Program-made: the position numbers and the translations under genes
The notes under the pieces: generated by a model
Told to the model about the DNA's origin: nothing
The model's database searches: none
Seen by the model: only the letters and a program-made list of their open reading frames with translations
Assembly (NCBI RefSeq): GCF_026262505.1
Contig: NC_067203.1
Span: 1,922,001 to 1,986,000, forward strand
From: Trichomonas vaginalis G3
Lineage: Eukaryota; Parabasalia; Trichomonadida; Trichomonadidae
Length of the DNA: 64,000 nt
Reading direction: 5' to 3'
In this document: in pieces, positions 52,712 to 62,641 of the stretch
Position numbering within the stretch: position 1 is the stretch's first letter
Layout of the letters: each line of letters begins with the position of its first letter

Positions 52712-53887
52712 TTAAGGCATCTCCGGGCAATAAAGAAGGTATTGGCCAATCTTTTGTCTAAAGTCATGAAGCTTGAACAGTTCTTGGTCGCCCATTAAAT
52801 CAATCTTCAGTGGTTGGCCATTGAAAACGAATCTTACGTATAATTCAGACTCTGCTTCATCGTTGTAGACTTCCATAACGATGTGGGAAGCAAGAGGAGG
52901 AATGAAATCGTTCTTAAATCCGAGGAAGGAAAGGAAAGCAGCGACGGTCGAGTCATGGGCTGAAAGGAGAACGAATCTTTGTGTGGACTCTCCATTGATA
53001 TATGAATCAAGGTACTTCAAAACTTCTCTCATTCCATATGAGAAGGCAACACCTCTTGTCTTGTTGTAAAGTCCGTAGAGCATTGTTCCCTGATATCTTC
53101 TGCATGTTGTGATCATGTCAGATGTGATTTCATCAGGCATATACTGCTCATTGCAGAACATTGTCGTAACCCAATCGCAAATCTTATCGAGCTTGGAGTA
53201 GGAAACATCTGTAACGTTGAGGTAATTAATTACAGGTTGAACTGAGTTAAGTGTTTCCTGATAATAATCTGTAAATTCCTTTGATCCGAAATAATCGTTT
53301 GCCATTGTATTGAAGTCCTTGCAAAAGTCTTTCTTTGGACGGAGAGAATCTGATGATGGGGATCCTGTTGTGATTTCTAAAACTTCATTTGGATCTGCTG
53401 GTTCATATAAGCCAGACATGAATGAAATTGCACTTCTAAATGTGCGATCGTAAGCCGTGCATCTAGCGAAAACGACTGTTGGGTCTAAATATTCGGGAAT
53501 AAAGTGTAATTTTTCGTAATACAATTCACGTAATTTTTGACCTAAAAGCTTGTGTTGGATCATACCGTCGATGATTAAATCGCCAAGTTTGCAATTTGGT
53601 GGGTATTCTGCAAATCTATTATCGAGAATTGTTTTAACTCTTCTTGGTTTAACGACTGGATTTGATTCCATGTGAGCTGCTTGAGCATCTTCAGAATCAC
53701 AGCGCCATATACCTCTCTGCTGTCTCTCCAAGAATGGATCTAATGGAGATCTTGCACCATGACGAGTGAGAACAGATACATATTTCAATGTGTAGTTCTT
53801 TCCTGGTACATCTAAAATGCTATACTCACGTGGAGCAACGCATTCATCAATAGTTGATGCTACAAAAGAAGAAAAAGCAAATAACAT
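52712..53887 (-). CDS. Histidine acid phosphatase, secreted (391 aa)
   Basis: Branch-2 histidine phosphatase that hydrolyses phosphomonoesters through a phosphohistidine. The first true ATG is at 53887 and gives a short signal peptide (MLFAFSSFVAS) and predicted cleavage near STIDEC, so the protein enters the secretory or lysosomal route. Upstream in-frame codons lack ATG. Catalytic motif RHGARSP at residues 42-48 (nucleophile His43). The proton-donor motif SAHDSTV has His311-Asp312. Other family features are RCTAYDRTFRSA near 141-152 (RxxxR-type arginine) and several cysteines for disulfides. NVT and NKT are possible glycosylation sites. The C-terminus LLYCPEMP has no membrane anchor, so the enzyme is probably soluble. 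Length is normal for the family. Confidence 0.93.
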   Translation of the reverse strand: MLFAFSSFVASTIDECVAPREYSILDVPGKNYTLKYVSVLTRHGARSPLDPFLERQQRGIWRCDSEDAQAAHMESNPVVKPRRVKTILDNRFAEYPPNCKLGDLIIDGMIQHKLLGQKLRELYYEKLHFIPEYLDPTVVFARCTAYDRTFRSAISFMSGLYEPADPNEVLEITTGSPSSDSLRPKKDFCKDFNTMANDYFGSKEFTDYYQETLNSVQPVINYLNVTDVSYSKLDKICDWVTTMFCNEQYMPDEITSDMITTCRRYQGTMLYGLYNKTRGVAFSYGMREVLKYLDSYINGESTQRFVLLSAHDSTVAAFLSFLGFKNDFIPPLASHIVMEVYNDEAESELYVRFVFNGQPLKIDLMGDQELFKLHDFRQKIGQYLLYCPEMP

Positions 53888-54006
53888 ATTACAAATACAA
53901 AAAAGTGACAATTAAAAATCTGAAAATCTCAATTTATAATATTACATAGACAAAAAGAGTGTTTGTTGTTTTATATAAATTCAAGTTTTTATTTCATGCT
54001 AGCATA

Positions 54007-54007
<1 letters not shown>

Positions 54008-54047
<40 letters not shown>
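54008..54047. repeat. Poly-A run of 40
   Basis: An uninterrupted A40 marks the change from the host region to the third Polinton sequence. It may be real or an assembly join. Confidence 0.95.
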
Positions 54048-54050
<3 letters not shown>

Positions 54051-54054
54051 AGTG

Positions 54055-54085
54055 GGGCTTCCAGGCACTTCGTGCCTTCTAGCCC
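54055..54085. repeat. GC-rich double-stem hairpin at the left edge of Polinton 3
   Basis: Inner stem GGCAC-TTC-GTGCC (54064-54076) lies inside an outer stem GGGCT (54055-54059) with AGCCC (54081-54085). The three-base loop design matches the micro-hairpins in Polinton 2. Confidence 0.8.
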
Positions 54086-54238
54086 TGAAGATGTTTAGGA
54101 GAAATGAAGTTTTGAGGACATACATGACTGTGAGTTTTATTTACGACAAGATAGAATATGAGAGAGGTCCTATAAACCGGACAAGTAAGGGTCATATAAA
54201 CATCTGTCATTTTACTCAGAATTTTATACAGAATTCAA

Positions 54239-54700
54239 TAAAAATATATTTTAGGGTAGAAGGGTATATCTACCCCGTTTTCTACCCTCATTTCTACCCT
54301 CTTGAATTTTCATGAAATTTACACCAAAAATATATTTTAGGGTAGAAGGGTATATCTACCCCGTTTTCTACCCTCATTTCTACCCTCTTGAATTTTCATG
54401 AAATTTACACCAAAAATATACTACTAGGGTCATTTACGAAGAAATCTCAACAAAGTCTTTACGAAGAAGTCTCAACAAAGTCTTTACGATGAAGTCTTGA
54501 CAAAGTCTTTACGAAGAAGTCTCAACAAAGTCTTTACGAAGAAGTCTCAACAAAGTCTTTACGAAGAAGTCTTAACAAAGTCTTTACGAAGAAGTCTTGA
54601 CAAAGTCTTTACGAAGAAATTCATGAAAATTCAAGAGGGTAGAAATGAGGGTAGAAAACGGGGTAGATATACCCTTCTACCCTAAAATATATTTTTGGGT
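54239..54700. repeat. Complex repeat block: 88-bp direct, 25-bp tandem and inverted copies
   Basis: An 88-bp sequence with TTTTAGGGTAGAAGGGTATA and CTACCCTCATTTCTACCCTC occurs twice directly (54239 and 54327) and once inverted (54617-54695). Between them are eight 25-bp units (TTTACGAAGAAGTCTCAACAA-type), starting at 54433 and ending near 54620. One more partial run starts at 54713. A frame of basic repeats across it is an accident of the 25-bp period. Confidence 0.9.
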
Positions 54701-54795
54701 CATTTACACTCATTTACGAAGAAATCTCAACAAAGTCTTTACGAAGAAGTGTCATACAAACATCTGTCAAAAGCCGCTTTTTAACTTCACTTAAA

Positions 54796-56205
54796 ATGCC
54801 ACGTAAGCTACGTAAGAATATACGTAAGAGGAAGAGAGCATTGAAACATCCAATAGTAAGACTAACACCACAACAACAGTTGCAACAACAAATGCTGAAT
54901 GACCCCACTATGTTGCAACAAATGTCAAGCAATCCTATGCTTTTAAACCGAGTTGTTGGTGCACAGAGTGGAGGTTTAAGAGCGGCACTTTTAGCGAAAA
55001 TGGCAGGCTATGGTGGAGCTGCAGACGGAACAGCCTATAACCCTCAAAGTCAAATGAATTTGAGTTCACTCAAAAATCAAATAACAGATGTCAAAAAGTC
55101 AAACATAGACATACAGAAGCAAATAAGTGAAAACGAAAAGAAACTAGAATATGACAGACACACAAAGAAACTCAATGAGTTAAACGTAGAGAAAAAGAAG
55201 AAAGAAGAACAACTGAAAGAACTAAGTACAGAGGAATATGCGAAAAAAGTGTCAGAAAAAGCAGCAGAAGTAGCAAAAATGGAACAAGATGTTGTAAATT
55301 TGAAAAACCATACTACTCGATATAAAGTACTGAAAGATGAAGAGATAAAACAAAAAGCCCTGAAGACATATATGGATAGCGATGAGTATAAAAAAGAAGT
55401 TGAAGCAAATGTAAAGGCAGAAAAACTTTTACAGTTGCAAAACCAAACCGTACAGTATGAAAACTTAGCACAAGAAAGTAAAAATAACGACGCAGCCATG
55501 CAAAAGGCAATGAAAAGCGCAGAATATATAAAAGCTAACAATGACTGGTTAGATGCCCAAGCCAACGCTAAAGCAGCCCAACTTATAGGGTCAATAAGGA
55601 CAAAAATACAAGCGGATGAAGATAGTTCAAATGAAGCTTTAACAAATGCTGACTTTAAGAACGCTTTCGAAGCTCTTCATAGTAAGGTGAAACAAGTGAA
55701 CGACTTCTCATCTGGAAAGAAACTGAAGTCTGAAGGTTTCGACAAAGAGTTAAAAGAAGTAGCACAAAATATGACGAAAATAACAGATGCAGCAACGAGA
55801 CAGGCAGTTCAAAGTGCCTATGACGCCGTTAGAGCAACTGTTGTGAAAAGTCAAGAAAAAGAGTTACAACAGACCAAAACAGACCTAGTAAATGCTTTCT
55901 TAAAAACGAAAAGTCAGGTAGGACATTACGCTGCAGATGGAACATATGTGCCAGCTGGTGGAACTTATATACCACCAAACCCTCCAAGAGAAGCACCTGC
56001 ACCAGGACTACCTAGAACATTTACATCGTCAATGGACACAGACACAGGCATGCACACAACCACACAGCAACACCTCCACAACCAGCAAACAACCAACACA
56101 ACAACCAGCACAGCAACCAACAGTTCAAAACCCTGCACAACAACAACCACAAACAGAGCAAAGGACATAAAAGAAGTAGAGAACAAGGAAACCAAGAATT
56201 CTTAA
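54796..56205 (+). CDS. Gln-rich coiled-coil protein, Polinton 3 (469 aa)
   Basis: Starts MPRKLRKNIRKRKRALKHP, a very basic head as in DNA-binding virion proteins. A Gln-rich segment follows, then a Gly/Ala patch. Residues about 95-350 are long charged helices (QISENEKKLEYDRHTKKLNE, EYAKKVSEKAAEVAKMEQ). The end is Pro then Thr-rich. Function unknown; the layout suggests a structural or scaffold protein. The shifted frames near the end are ordinary shadows. Confidence 0.6.
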   Translation: MPRKLRKNIRKRKRALKHPIVRLTPQQQLQQQMLNDPTMLQQMSSNPMLLNRVVGAQSGGLRAALLAKMAGYGGAADGTAYNPQSQMNLSSLKNQITDVKKSNIDIQKQISENEKKLEYDRHTKKLNELNVEKKKKEEQLKELSTEEYAKKVSEKAAEVAKMEQDVVNLKNHTTRYKVLKDEEIKQKALKTYMDSDEYKKEVEANVKAEKLLQLQNQTVQYENLAQESKNNDAAMQKAMKSAEYIKANNDWLDAQANAKAAQLIGSIRTKIQADEDSSNEALTNADFKNAFEALHSKVKQVNDFSSGKKLKSEGFDKELKEVAQNMTKITDAATRQAVQSAYDAVRATVVKSQEKELQQTKTDLVNAFLKTKSQVGHYAADGTYVPAGGTYIPPNPPREAPAPGLPRTFTSSMDTDTGMHTTTQQHLHNQQTTNTTTSTATNSSKPCTTTTTNRAKDIKEVENKETKNS

Positions 56206-56207
56206 AA

Positions 56208-57987
56208 ATGCTTAAAGAAGAGTGTGGTTTCCCAGATACTGTTGACTTTAGTGACAGATATAAAGAAGCTATTAGAAAGTTCAAGGATGGAAATACTGAC
56301 CCGAACCTATTTAGCTTTATGGCTCAGCACCAAAACGGATATAATCTCAAACCTGGAAAATACAAGCTCGCTAAGGGATATGATTTAATAGCATATCATC
56401 CAAATGACATGGATGAATTTATCCGAGATATTTGATGTCAGAGCTAAATGACAATTCAACTTTCGTCATGAAACGCGTAAAAAAATAGAGACGGAACGAA
56501 AGAACAAAAGCTTATGAATGCGGATGACGTAGATAGGGAAATTGTTGAAAACGGTCTCGGAATATATGAAATGCCAGCAGATGAGGTACAAGAAACTCCA
56601 CAGGAAGAAGTTCAGATACAACCAGACATGGAAGAAATAGTTCAGCAACAACAGCTAGAAGAGCCTGAAGGAAACGAACAAGTCTTCCTTTGGAAACTAA
56701 CTTCACAGAACTAGATGAAATTTGGAACAGCCGAAAAATCTTGACCCTCAACAAGAGTATGCGGAGAATATGGAATATTTCCAAGAGTCTAAAAAAAATT
56801 CGGCTGACATAGTAGAAGAATATCGAAAAATGTTTGCCGACATACAAAAGACTCCAACATCAGATGAAAATATCCAGCATAGAATGGAAGAACTGAAAAA
56901 AAATGTACACAAATACAACAACCTTTTTACTTACGAGCATTTAACGTTCAATCTTCGGATGAACTCGGTGAAAATAAAAGGTTAAATTTCAAGAAAACAT
57001 ATAGAAATGAAACATTGTTTAAAGTTCATTCAGAACCTAACCAAGATGGAAACAAACCTACTTTTGTTTCTGCAGACGATGGAACTACAATGAGATGGGG
57101 TCATAAAGCTAATCCGGATAGGTGGTTCATAAACTTACAACCACAATTCCAAGAAGTTGTAGACGCAATGGAAGTCAATGGTGAACCAGATATAGCTGGT
57201 ATTTTCAGCGCGGCTTTAATGCCATTGAAAGATATGAAAGATGCAGATTTTTGGACCAGTATGAAATGAACATGGCTGATGGAAATATAACACCTGACGT
57301 TCTAGAACATTTATCTCAAAGAACTACACAGAACCATAAAGATGGTATATTTGGTGAAGAGTTTAGAAAGAAAGTTAGGGAGAGAGAAGGAAGAGAACCT
57401 ATTGTACATGACCTTGCAAACGAAAGTTTACAAAATGTCATAAAAACTTACTTTGCAGACGAATGAATCGAGAAGGGATGAATATTTAAGAAAACTCAAA
57501 TGGACAGTACCAAATGAAATGTTAGTATTGAAAAACATGTTCCTTGACAAAATAAAACCAACTACAGAAATAAACGACGCAAGACTGAAAGATTGGGTAA
57601 AAGCTTTCCCATTCACAAAAGATATAGTTGGTAACATGGAAAGAAAACCAGAATGGCTACAAAAACATATATTTGGAAACGAGCTATCCATATGGACAGG
57701 CACTGTTTGAAGCGCTTGAACCGGAAACTCAGGAAAGAGTCATGCAAACAATACGCGAAGACTCAAATACAGACTATGACAAACTCTTTCTAGGATATAG
57801 GTTACCTGAGATGGGCGACCAGAGCCAAAAGGCAAAAAGGACATGGGAAATTTGCAACATACTAGATGAACATAATGCAAAGATGCAACAACTTCAAGCA
57901 GAGGGCAATGAAGGAAAAAGAAGAGTTAAAAACTCAGTCAGGAAGAAAGTAAAGCTTGGTCGGAGTGGGTTCTATTATGACATATAA
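56208..57987 (+). pseudogene. Structural-type gene remains, Polinton 3 (broken)
   Basis: A run of short overlapping open pieces, all on the plus strand, with continuous coding character (for example NLKPGKYKLAKGYDLIAYHP, KANPDRWFINLQPQFQEVV). No family is recognised. It lies between the coiled-coil gene and the capsid-like region. Several breaks; fossil. Confidence 0.5.
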
Positions 57988-58056
57988 ATCCAACTATTCT
58001 ATATTTTTACTCATATGAAATGTACGCCGCTCAGAATATAACGCCAACAGTTTTGG

Positions 58057-59627
58057 ATGCATGAATGGAAATGTTTCCGAATGGTAAACGAATGCGACAA
58101 TGCCATTAGAAGGTCAGAAATAGTTCCTGGAACTTACGAATATACAACTGCTGTTTCTTATGGAAACGTAGGTGAGTTTGGAGAAGGTTCTTCAACAACA
58201 GTAGATATTGCTTGCGACAGGTTTCATATAATTTCTATTGACAACTCTTTCTTATACGTGGAACAAGACATTGAAATAAAACCTTCTGCCAAGTTGTCTG
58301 ACAAGAAAGGTTGCAATGGAATTTTCTATGTCGGATACCAATATGCTCCAGAAGTTTTCATGGGATATAAGATATATTCTAACTCTGACTTAGTTCAAAC
58401 AGTAACATGGGCAAACTATGAATGGTTCGCTTTGAGAAACTCAGTACAACCACAAGCTAGAGAACAAACAGACCAGTATGCAACTATTGAGAAAATAAGA
58501 AGACTTGACCCTAACGTTCCAGGAGTTTATGTTGACCTTTCTGGTTCAGATGAAATGCTGTCACTAAAGTAAAACTGAAACTTAGAGTTCCTTTGTCATC
58601 TTTCCTCATCTTCAGGTTTTTAAGATACTTGCCAAACTGGGCAGGAAAAATTTCTATTGAACTTACTCCAAGCAAAAATAACTTAGTCATTGCACCAACG
58701 CAAGACCCATTCACTCTTACAGACGTAAAGGGAGCAAATCAAACGTCATTCGCCGAATTTTGCAAAGACAAAGTTGACTTAGACTTTGGTTTCTCAAACC
58801 TCAACACTGAAGTAAAGTATTATTTCAATGCTGCTGGAACTGCTTGGGACCCAGTTAGGTTTACATGCGAACAGTTTGAATGCAAGAGAATAGAAAGCAG
58901 ACTTGCAGTCTATATGTTGGACCCAGATATTTCAAATGCTTTAGCTGCCAAATATATTGCAGTTCCACTTATGTTCCCTATACACCAAATATCTGTCAAA
59001 GACTTTGCAGGTGAAGTTGGAAACCAAAATCCAGGAACCGCAGGTGCAAGAACAGATATTGCTTTAACAACTGCAATGAAACACGCAGATACTATGTTTG
59101 TACTGTTCAGACGAACTATAAATGACTATTCTTGTTTCTACAACCCTGGTATTAAATATCATATAAACATAGATGGCAAATATTATCCAAGAGAAGAATA
59201 TTCTACAGTTGAAGATATGAGGTCATACAACTTGACATTAGATGCTATGAACTTTAACAACAACTTCACAACAACCATTAACCCTGAAATGCAAAGTTCT
59301 ATTATGCCATATGTGAAAGTATGGACTCATACAGGAGGTCAAAAAACTCAATATACAAATGGAGACCGTTCAAACTTTTGGCTTGGCATTCCATTTGCTG
59401 ACTCAGAAGACTTTATGGGTGGTATTTCAACTGTTGGTACAGTTCAAATACAATATACTGGTGACAGAGACGGTCCAGATGAACTGAGAGCAAAGAAGTT
59501 TACAAAACCAATAGCACTTTTCACGGAAGATGCTCTTTTGAAGATTCGTTCGATGAAACCTGCTGGGGCTCCTCAGATTGGCATAACGACAGCTTCCATC
59601 GAGCAGATTTTGGCAGCAGGTCAGTAA
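58057..59627 (+). pseudogene. Major capsid protein-like region, Polinton 3
   Basis: About 520 codons of beta-rich sequence: EYTTAVSYGNVGEFGEGSS, VGYQYAPEVFMGYKIYSNSD, FKDFAGEVGNQNPGTAGA-like turns, CFYNPGIKYHINIDGKYYPR and TNGDRSNFWLGIPF. Position upstream of the CCG and minor-capsid-like genes, size and composition fit a double-jelly-roll capsid protein (inference). Broken, at least once. Confidence 0.6.
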
Positions 59628-59940
59628 GTTGTTCTTGAACTGACTTCTCTCCGTCAAATATTGACAGTACGCCAGTTTTGACATAGTATTGTATTAAAAA
59701 CTTACCTTTAGAAATATCGGTCAGTTTTGTTGTTATATTTTTGTCTGCTTCAAGAACTTTCACCATCTCGGTTATACCAACTTTCTTTGCTTTATGAAAA
59801 TATTTTGGTTCAGCAAAGACTGCTATTCTATAACATTTTCCATTGTTTGTATAAAGAACTATTCTATCAATGAACTTGTATTGTTTGTGTGTGTAAACTT
59901 TGTTCTGCTTCAATTCGAAGAGATACTCGAATACGTCCAT
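59521..59940 (-). CDS. Small protein of unknown role, Polinton 3 (139 aa)
   Basis: Open frame MDVFEYLFELKQNKVYTHKQ with beta/alpha character (FIDRIVLYTNNGKCYRIAVF). The C-terminal 35 codons overlap the end of the convergent capsid-like gene. It lies in the slot where element 1 has a minus-strand gene (10081-10593), next to the CCG gene, but I see no sequence similarity. Confidence 0.5.
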   Translation of the reverse strand: MDVFEYLFELKQNKVYTHKQYKFIDRIVLYTNNGKCYRIAVFAEPKYFHKAKKVGITEMVKVLEADKNITTKLTDISKGKFLIQYYVKTGVLSIFDGEKSVQEQLTDLLPKSARWKLSLCQSEEPQQVSSNESSKEHLP

Positions 59941-59958
59941 CTTTTTATTCTAAGTAAA

Positions 59959-60540
59959 ATGTCATTTCCGAAAAATAGAAGCGTGAGTGTTTCAAAAGGT
60001 TTAATGGCGGTGGCAGATGTGAAGTTAAATTCACCAACTCAAACAAACAGTCAAAGTGTTGTTGTCAATGTCAAAGAAAGAGATGTTGAAGTGGGGAAAC
60101 CATACGAAGACCAAGATGGTATAACAATAGTTCCTGTAAAAGAACAACCAACATACCCTGAAGTTAGCAGAGACTTAAGTTCTGTTGCAGATATTCGAAA
60201 TGACTACCAACAACTTAAAGACAAACTTAAAACTCAGGAGAAGATTTGTCAAGCTTTAGGTCTAATGTTAAACTTGGTCGAACACAACCCTGTAAAGGTG
60301 AGCTCCTATGTCATCGCACCTCATGAAGTTTTGAAAGAACTATTGAAACTTTTGACAGAGGCAGACGATATAAACATCAAAGAAATAGAACCCGACATTG
60401 CTTGCTGTGGTGTTTCATATAATGTCATTGACAAGATATACGTTATGAAAGGAGGTGAAACGTTGAACTTAAAATATAGTTTCCCAGACGTCATAAAAAT
60501 ATTTGACGACCACAACATTTCATTAAAATTTACTTGCTAA
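59959..60540 (+). CDS. CCG-motif small protein, Polinton 3 (193 aa)
   Basis: ATG at 59959 starts MSFPKNRSVSVSKGLMAVAD. A Pro-containing linker (VPVKEQPTYPEVSRDL) precedes a helical segment and the conserved domain VIAPHEVLKELLKLL, DIACCGVSYNVIDKI, DVIKIFDDHNISLKF. The same domain is in elements 1 and 2. Function unknown; conserved across distant Polintons, next to the capsid genes. Confidence 0.7.
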   Translation: MSFPKNRSVSVSKGLMAVADVKLNSPTQTNSQSVVVNVKERDVEVGKPYEDQDGITIVPVKEQPTYPEVSRDLSSVADIRNDYQQLKDKLKTQEKICQALGLMLNLVEHNPVKVSSYVIAPHEVLKELLKLLTEADDINIKEIEPDIACCGVSYNVIDKIYVMKGGETLNLKYSFPDVIKIFDDHNISLKFTC

Positions 60541-60544
60541 GTAA

Positions 60545-61342
60545 ATGGCAGAAGACATAGTGGTTTATACTATTACGACTAAAAACCCTGAGTCATATAA
60601 TTCTATAACAACAAACTTACAAAGTCCTCAAGGACGATATTGTAAACTAACTTTAAACACAATGACGACTAAAGCCTGTTTTGCTCTTTTGACACCAGAA
60701 GACTTTGTTGTTGTGAATGGTAAAAAATACTCCTTTGAAGATACTTACTCAGATATACCACCAACAGGTTTTGTTGACTTATTTAATACTTTAAGGACGA
60801 GTGTAACATGTGCTGCAACTAGAGCAGGTTTCATTATGTTTGGATGTCCGACTGAGTTTACTATAAACAATATGAGCTATAATACAAAACTTATATCTGG
60901 TTTTTACTACCAACAGTTTCCTATAACAGGAAAAGGTGTCATACAAGGAATGTCTGTTCCATTGACTTTAAGTACACCTATTTTATATATTGTTTCAAAC
61001 TTAGGTTCAAAGTGCTATTCGAATGTTGACAGAAACTACTATGACCAAAAGATACTTATGCGTATAAACAACACTTTCTCTGCTGGTTTGCCTATTGTTC
61101 ATTCGAATGCAGAGTTTTCAGCTTTAGTAAACTCAAACACTTTAGCAAACATAAACTTAACCTTAGTCGACGCAAACTTTGTTCCTGTAAAACTTTTATG
61201 TCCTATGTATTTGTCAATGACGGCAGAAAGTTTCGAATTGGAAGATGCAACTGGTGAAAGTATTGTATTACAAGAACAACTTCAACAACAAATAGCTCAA
61301 GAACAACAAATGCAACAAATGCAACAACAAAGTCAAGAATAA
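60545..61342 (+). CDS. Probable minor capsid (penton-like) protein, Polinton 3 (265 aa)
   Basis: Begins 5 bases after the stop of the CCG gene. Beta-rich: YCKLTLNTMTTKACFALLTP, FPITGKGVIQGMSVPLTLST, PILYIVSNLGSKCYSN. It ends in a Gln-rich tail (QQQIAQEQQMQQMQQQ). It sits in the same slot as the 236-aa protein of element 1. The single-jelly-roll assignment is inference. Confidence 0.55.
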   Translation: MAEDIVVYTITTKNPESYNSITTNLQSPQGRYCKLTLNTMTTKACFALLTPEDFVVVNGKKYSFEDTYSDIPPTGFVDLFNTLRTSVTCAATRAGFIMFGCPTEFTINNMSYNTKLISGFYYQQFPITGKGVIQGMSVPLTLSTPILYIVSNLGSKCYSNVDRNYYDQKILMRINNTFSAGLPIVHSNAEFSALVNSNTLANINLTLVDANFVPVKLLCPMYLSMTAESFELEDATGESIVLQEQLQQQIAQEQQMQQMQQQSQE

Positions 61343-61372
61343 AAAAAAATATTTTTTTTTATTTTTATAAAA

Positions 61373-62608
61373 ATGTACAGAATAGATGTTTCAGATTTTT
61401 ATGACTTCCAAGCATTCAGAAATATGTGTCCATTTCGAGACTATAACAAAGCAGTCGAGAATTTGAAACGTTTAGTCATTTATGTTGACTCTGCCCCAGA
61501 ATGTTATGTCATGAAAGAATGGGATGTTGTCTTTAACAAACCAAGAGCAACCATAGTTTCAGAACAAGAATGTAGACAGAAACTTAAGAAAATAAAAGTC
61601 GTACAAGTTGGTATGAAGATGTTAGATGCTTGGGATATCTTATTGTCAAAACTTGAAGATTTTTCAGTTTGTGGTATAAAGTTCTATACACCATCTCCAA
61701 ACTTCTATTCTATCTTCACTGGATATAAATACGAACAAGTAGAATGGAAAGAAAATGTTATAGAAGCTTGGTTAGACCATGTCAAAGAAATTATATGCAA
61801 TGGAAACGAAAGAGTCTATGAGTATATCTTATGTTGGTTTGCAAACATCTTACAACATCCAAGTGCTAAAAATGAAACTGCTCTCATTATAATTGGAAAA
61901 CAAGGAACTGGTAAGAACACATTCTTTACAGATATTTTGTGCAAACTGTTAGAAGGTTATTCGAACCCGAATATGACAAACTTAGAAAACATCTGTGGCA
62001 AGTTTAACTCCTCAATAGAGAATATGAAACTTATAGTTTGCAATGAACTTCAAAGTATAGATACAACAAAAGTTTTGAACTCAGATGCTTTGAAGAGTCT
62101 TATAACAGACAAAGTTGGAGTTGTTGAAAGAAAGTATAAAGACCAAAGAGTTTGTGAAAATGTTGCAAATTTCATCATGGTTTCAAACAATGTTGTTCCG
62201 ATGAAGTTAGAAAGTTCTGACAGAAGATATGTAGTTGTCAGAACGTCAGATTCTCATATGCAAGATACAGAATATTTTGACGACTTAGCAGAAACTTTGA
62301 CATCTGACTTTTACAACCACTTGTTCTCATATTTTATGACATTAGATATTTCAAAGTTCAATCCAAGACAAATTCCACATACCGAAGAAAGACAAACATT
62401 GTTAGAAGCAAACAAGAGTGTATATGAACTGTTCATAGATGAAACTGACTTTGAGTGTTTAGATGAAAGGTCTTTATATGATGAATATAAACAATATTGT
62501 CAAGAATATGGTTATATGACAGCGTCTAAACGAACATTCTTGGCAAATGTCAAAAGTCTTTTAGACATACAGAACGGCGTATATACAAAGAAAAATTTTT
62601 CTGAGTAA
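61373..62608 (+). CDS. Superfamily 3 helicase, Polinton 3 (411 aa, looks whole)
   Basis: Walker A IIGKQGTGKNTFF, Walker B KLIVCNEL, motif C NFIMVSNN followed by SSDRRYVVVR. Its C-terminal layout matches the helicase half of the element 1 primase-helicase (for example AWDILLSKL/AWDVLLNQL, NETALII/NETAIIL). The PrimPol domain is absent, so priming would need another protein. A clear T-rich box (ATTTTTTTTTATTTTTATAA) lies just upstream. Confidence 0.88.
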   Translation: MYRIDVSDFYDFQAFRNMCPFRDYNKAVENLKRLVIYVDSAPECYVMKEWDVVFNKPRATIVSEQECRQKLKKIKVVQVGMKMLDAWDILLSKLEDFSVCGIKFYTPSPNFYSIFTGYKYEQVEWKENVIEAWLDHVKEIICNGNERVYEYILCWFANILQHPSAKNETALIIIGKQGTGKNTFFTDILCKLLEGYSNPNMTNLENICGKFNSSIENMKLIVCNELQSIDTTKVLNSDALKSLITDKVGVVERKYKDQRVCENVANFIMVSNNVVPMKLESSDRRYVVVRTSDSHMQDTEYFDDLAETLTSDFYNHLFSYFMTLDISKFNPRQIPHTEERQTLLEANKSVYELFIDETDFECLDERSLYDEYKQYCQEYGYMTASKRTFLANVKSLLDIQNGVYTKKNFSE

Positions 62609-62641
62609 ATTTTTAAAAAATATTTTTTTATTTTATTTGAA

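Noticed and set aside
53959-54315. 118-codon frame with a poly-Lys tract
   Set aside because: It only exists because A40 encodes lysine; no conserved sequence on either side.
54497-54685. Basic repeat protein (TKSLRRSL units)
   Set aside because: A product of the 25-bp tandem repeat read through all three frames; no start context and no relatives.
55077-55565. 162-codon Ser/Phe-rich minus-strand frame
   Set aside because: Antisense of the coiled-coil gene; codon composition is a mirror of the Lys/Glu-rich sense strand.
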